A DNA stretch of 64,000 nucleotides from Protula sp. h YS-2021 (lineage: Eukaryota > Annelida > Polychaeta > Sabellida > Serpulidae), in the NCBI GenBank assembly GCA_949752745.1, contig OX457024.1, positions 55,120,510-55,184,509 of the forward strand, given 5' to 3'. Made by a program: the position numbers and the translations under genes. Of this stretch, positions 62,871 through 64,000 are shown in pieces. The stretch's first letter is position 1. The number at the start of each line of letters is the position of its first letter. Below the pieces are notes generated by a model. It was not told where the DNA came from. It ran no database searches and saw nothing but the letters and a program-made list of their open reading frames with translations.

Positions 62871-64000
62871 TTATTTTCGTAAAACGCGCTTTTACGAGTA
62901 AAAGCGCAATTCGCGTTCTCCACTTTTAGATGGGTTCCCTTCCGGTTATTTAATACCACGTAAATAGAAATGAAATTTTCCTTGTGAATAGAATGGTCCC
63001 TTTACTCTCCATCCTGTCTTCCCTCCATCTCCAATCAGCATGCGAGAATGGCAAGAATTATGTCATTCGAAGATATCAATCATTCCCTTCAAGCCCCAAA
63101 AAATGGTGACAACGCACCCAGGCTTGTTGCGGGCTGGTTGGGAGGGAAGATAGGCTAAAAGTGGAGAACGCGAATTGCGCTTTTACTCGTAAAACGCGTT
63201 TTGCGAAAGTAAAACGATAGTTTTACTGTGTAAAAGCTTTGAATTCGCTTATCTCCACTTTTAGATGGGACTTAAGTTCGGAGTAGGGAAGCCTGCCATT
63301 CTGTAAAATTGCATGAAAATAAACTTGCGAATTACGCTGTAAAGCTCGTCAGAGCGCATTGTCCTTGGACATCTAAAGAAAATAGTACTGAGGCAAATAA
63401 AAGGCTCAAAATAAGTTCCACTTCTTTTAATTTTCTTCCAAGACATGATAGGGGGGAATACTCCCGATCTGTTGACAAAATTCAACAAAATAGACTAGTG
63501 GTAACAAAAAGAAAAAATAGTCGTGGGCTGTGTCTAGTGACCAAGTAGCCTGCCCGACTGAGTATCCAATCCATCCCCCTCCTGCCTCCCACTGGATGGA
63601 GCCCAACCTGGGATGCTCCACGTTACATCTAAAACGTATGAATTTTTAAAATAATGATAATAAAGTATTATTATCTTTGAAAAAATTCTCCCTAAAAGAA
63701 CAGTAAATCTAAAATGATTTATGTAAAATGAAGAATGACACAGGAGAAATTAACTCTGGCTGTGTCCATAAATGCATGCTGGCTAAACAACCCTAAGTAA
63801 GTACACATGGGACTCAAACTAAAGGCGTTGCCAAGATTCTGAAACATGCTGCTAAAATTCGTTATGTTTGTGAAAATAAAGTTACACGACACTCGCAGAG
63901 TGTAAAATTTATCACAGGAAACTAAAATTACTGAGATTATCCACAAATCAAGAATTTATGGGCACTGATCCCATAAACGGTACCCTGGGTACTCTTGGTA
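62871..64000 (-). mobile_element. DIRS retrotransposon copy 3, 3' end only, minus strand
   Basis: 62871-63270 equals, inverted, the right inverted repeat and complementary region of copy 2 (29395-29825), including TCGTAAAACGCGCTTTTACG and the CCAGGCTTGTTGCGGGCTGG block. 63555-63612 is the inverse of the GGGCTCCATCCAGTGGGAGG segment, and 63960-64000 is the inverse of 20628-20668. The coding part would lie beyond the window end. Confidence 0.85.

Overview
The window is eukaryotic, repeat-saturated DNA from what is most likely a marine invertebrate. The evidence is the mix of DIRS, Gypsy, CR1/L2-like LINE and Maverick/Polinton-like elements, long TA and GT microsatellites, tandem repeats with GACCTTGACC-type cores, and one probable host exon that ends in a GT splice donor. 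I cannot name the species. Nearly all recognisable coding sequence belongs to mobile or virus-like elements, and most of it is broken. The only host gene I can support is a 17-codon first exon at 30464-30514 that resembles an ALDH1-family aldehyde dehydrogenase.

Layout. 1-2383: decayed LINE. 4904-5638 and 10555-10900: two collinear pieces of one minus-strand Gypsy pol, split by a 4.9 kb element (5645-10548). That element has AGT...ACT ends, 6-bp target duplications (TAAGGT), long inverted repeats and three small genes, including a PC4/SUB1-like protein. 10901-13935: microsatellites, tandem repeats and a tRNA-derived sequence. 13935-21170 and 22137-29825: two DIRS retrotransposons (Gag, RT, RNase H, Dam-like domain, tyrosine recombinase), both with disabling lesions. 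A third DIRS copy enters on the minus strand at 62871-64000. 32385-38731: a repeat element with inverted ends, 326-bp internal units and a very old DIRS relic. 39845-61985: a 22 kb virus-like composite.

The 22 kb composite is the centrepiece. It is bounded by related inverted repeats and holds three copies of one gene cassette: copy A (41.5-47.6 kb, plus), copy B (48.9-53.25 kb, plus) and copy C (59.8-53.34 kb, minus). B and C face each other tail to tail. The cassette encodes a DDE integrase with a chromodomain-like end, a short packaging-type ATPase, a basic/hydrophobic small protein, a protein of about 188 aa, a possible lipid-anchored protein, a 254-aa possible virion protein, a CxxC-rich zinc protein, a 110-aa Cys protein, and a family of two or three paralogous proteins of about 110-145 aa. 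Copy C adds a NADAR-domain gene and a 43-aa membrane-type ORF. I find no DNA polymerase B, no large double-jelly-roll capsid protein and no protease. Several genes have their own TATAAAAG box 44-58 nt upstream of the ATG, which suggests each is transcribed separately by host RNA polymerase II. All three integrases are broken, so nothing here looks able to move by itself, but many copy C reading frames stay open.

The 4.9 kb element and the 22 kb composite may be related. Both have a gene for a protein with the same C-x2-C-x12-H-x3-C finger spacing, and both carry a TGACGTCACTTCC promoter module near the right end.
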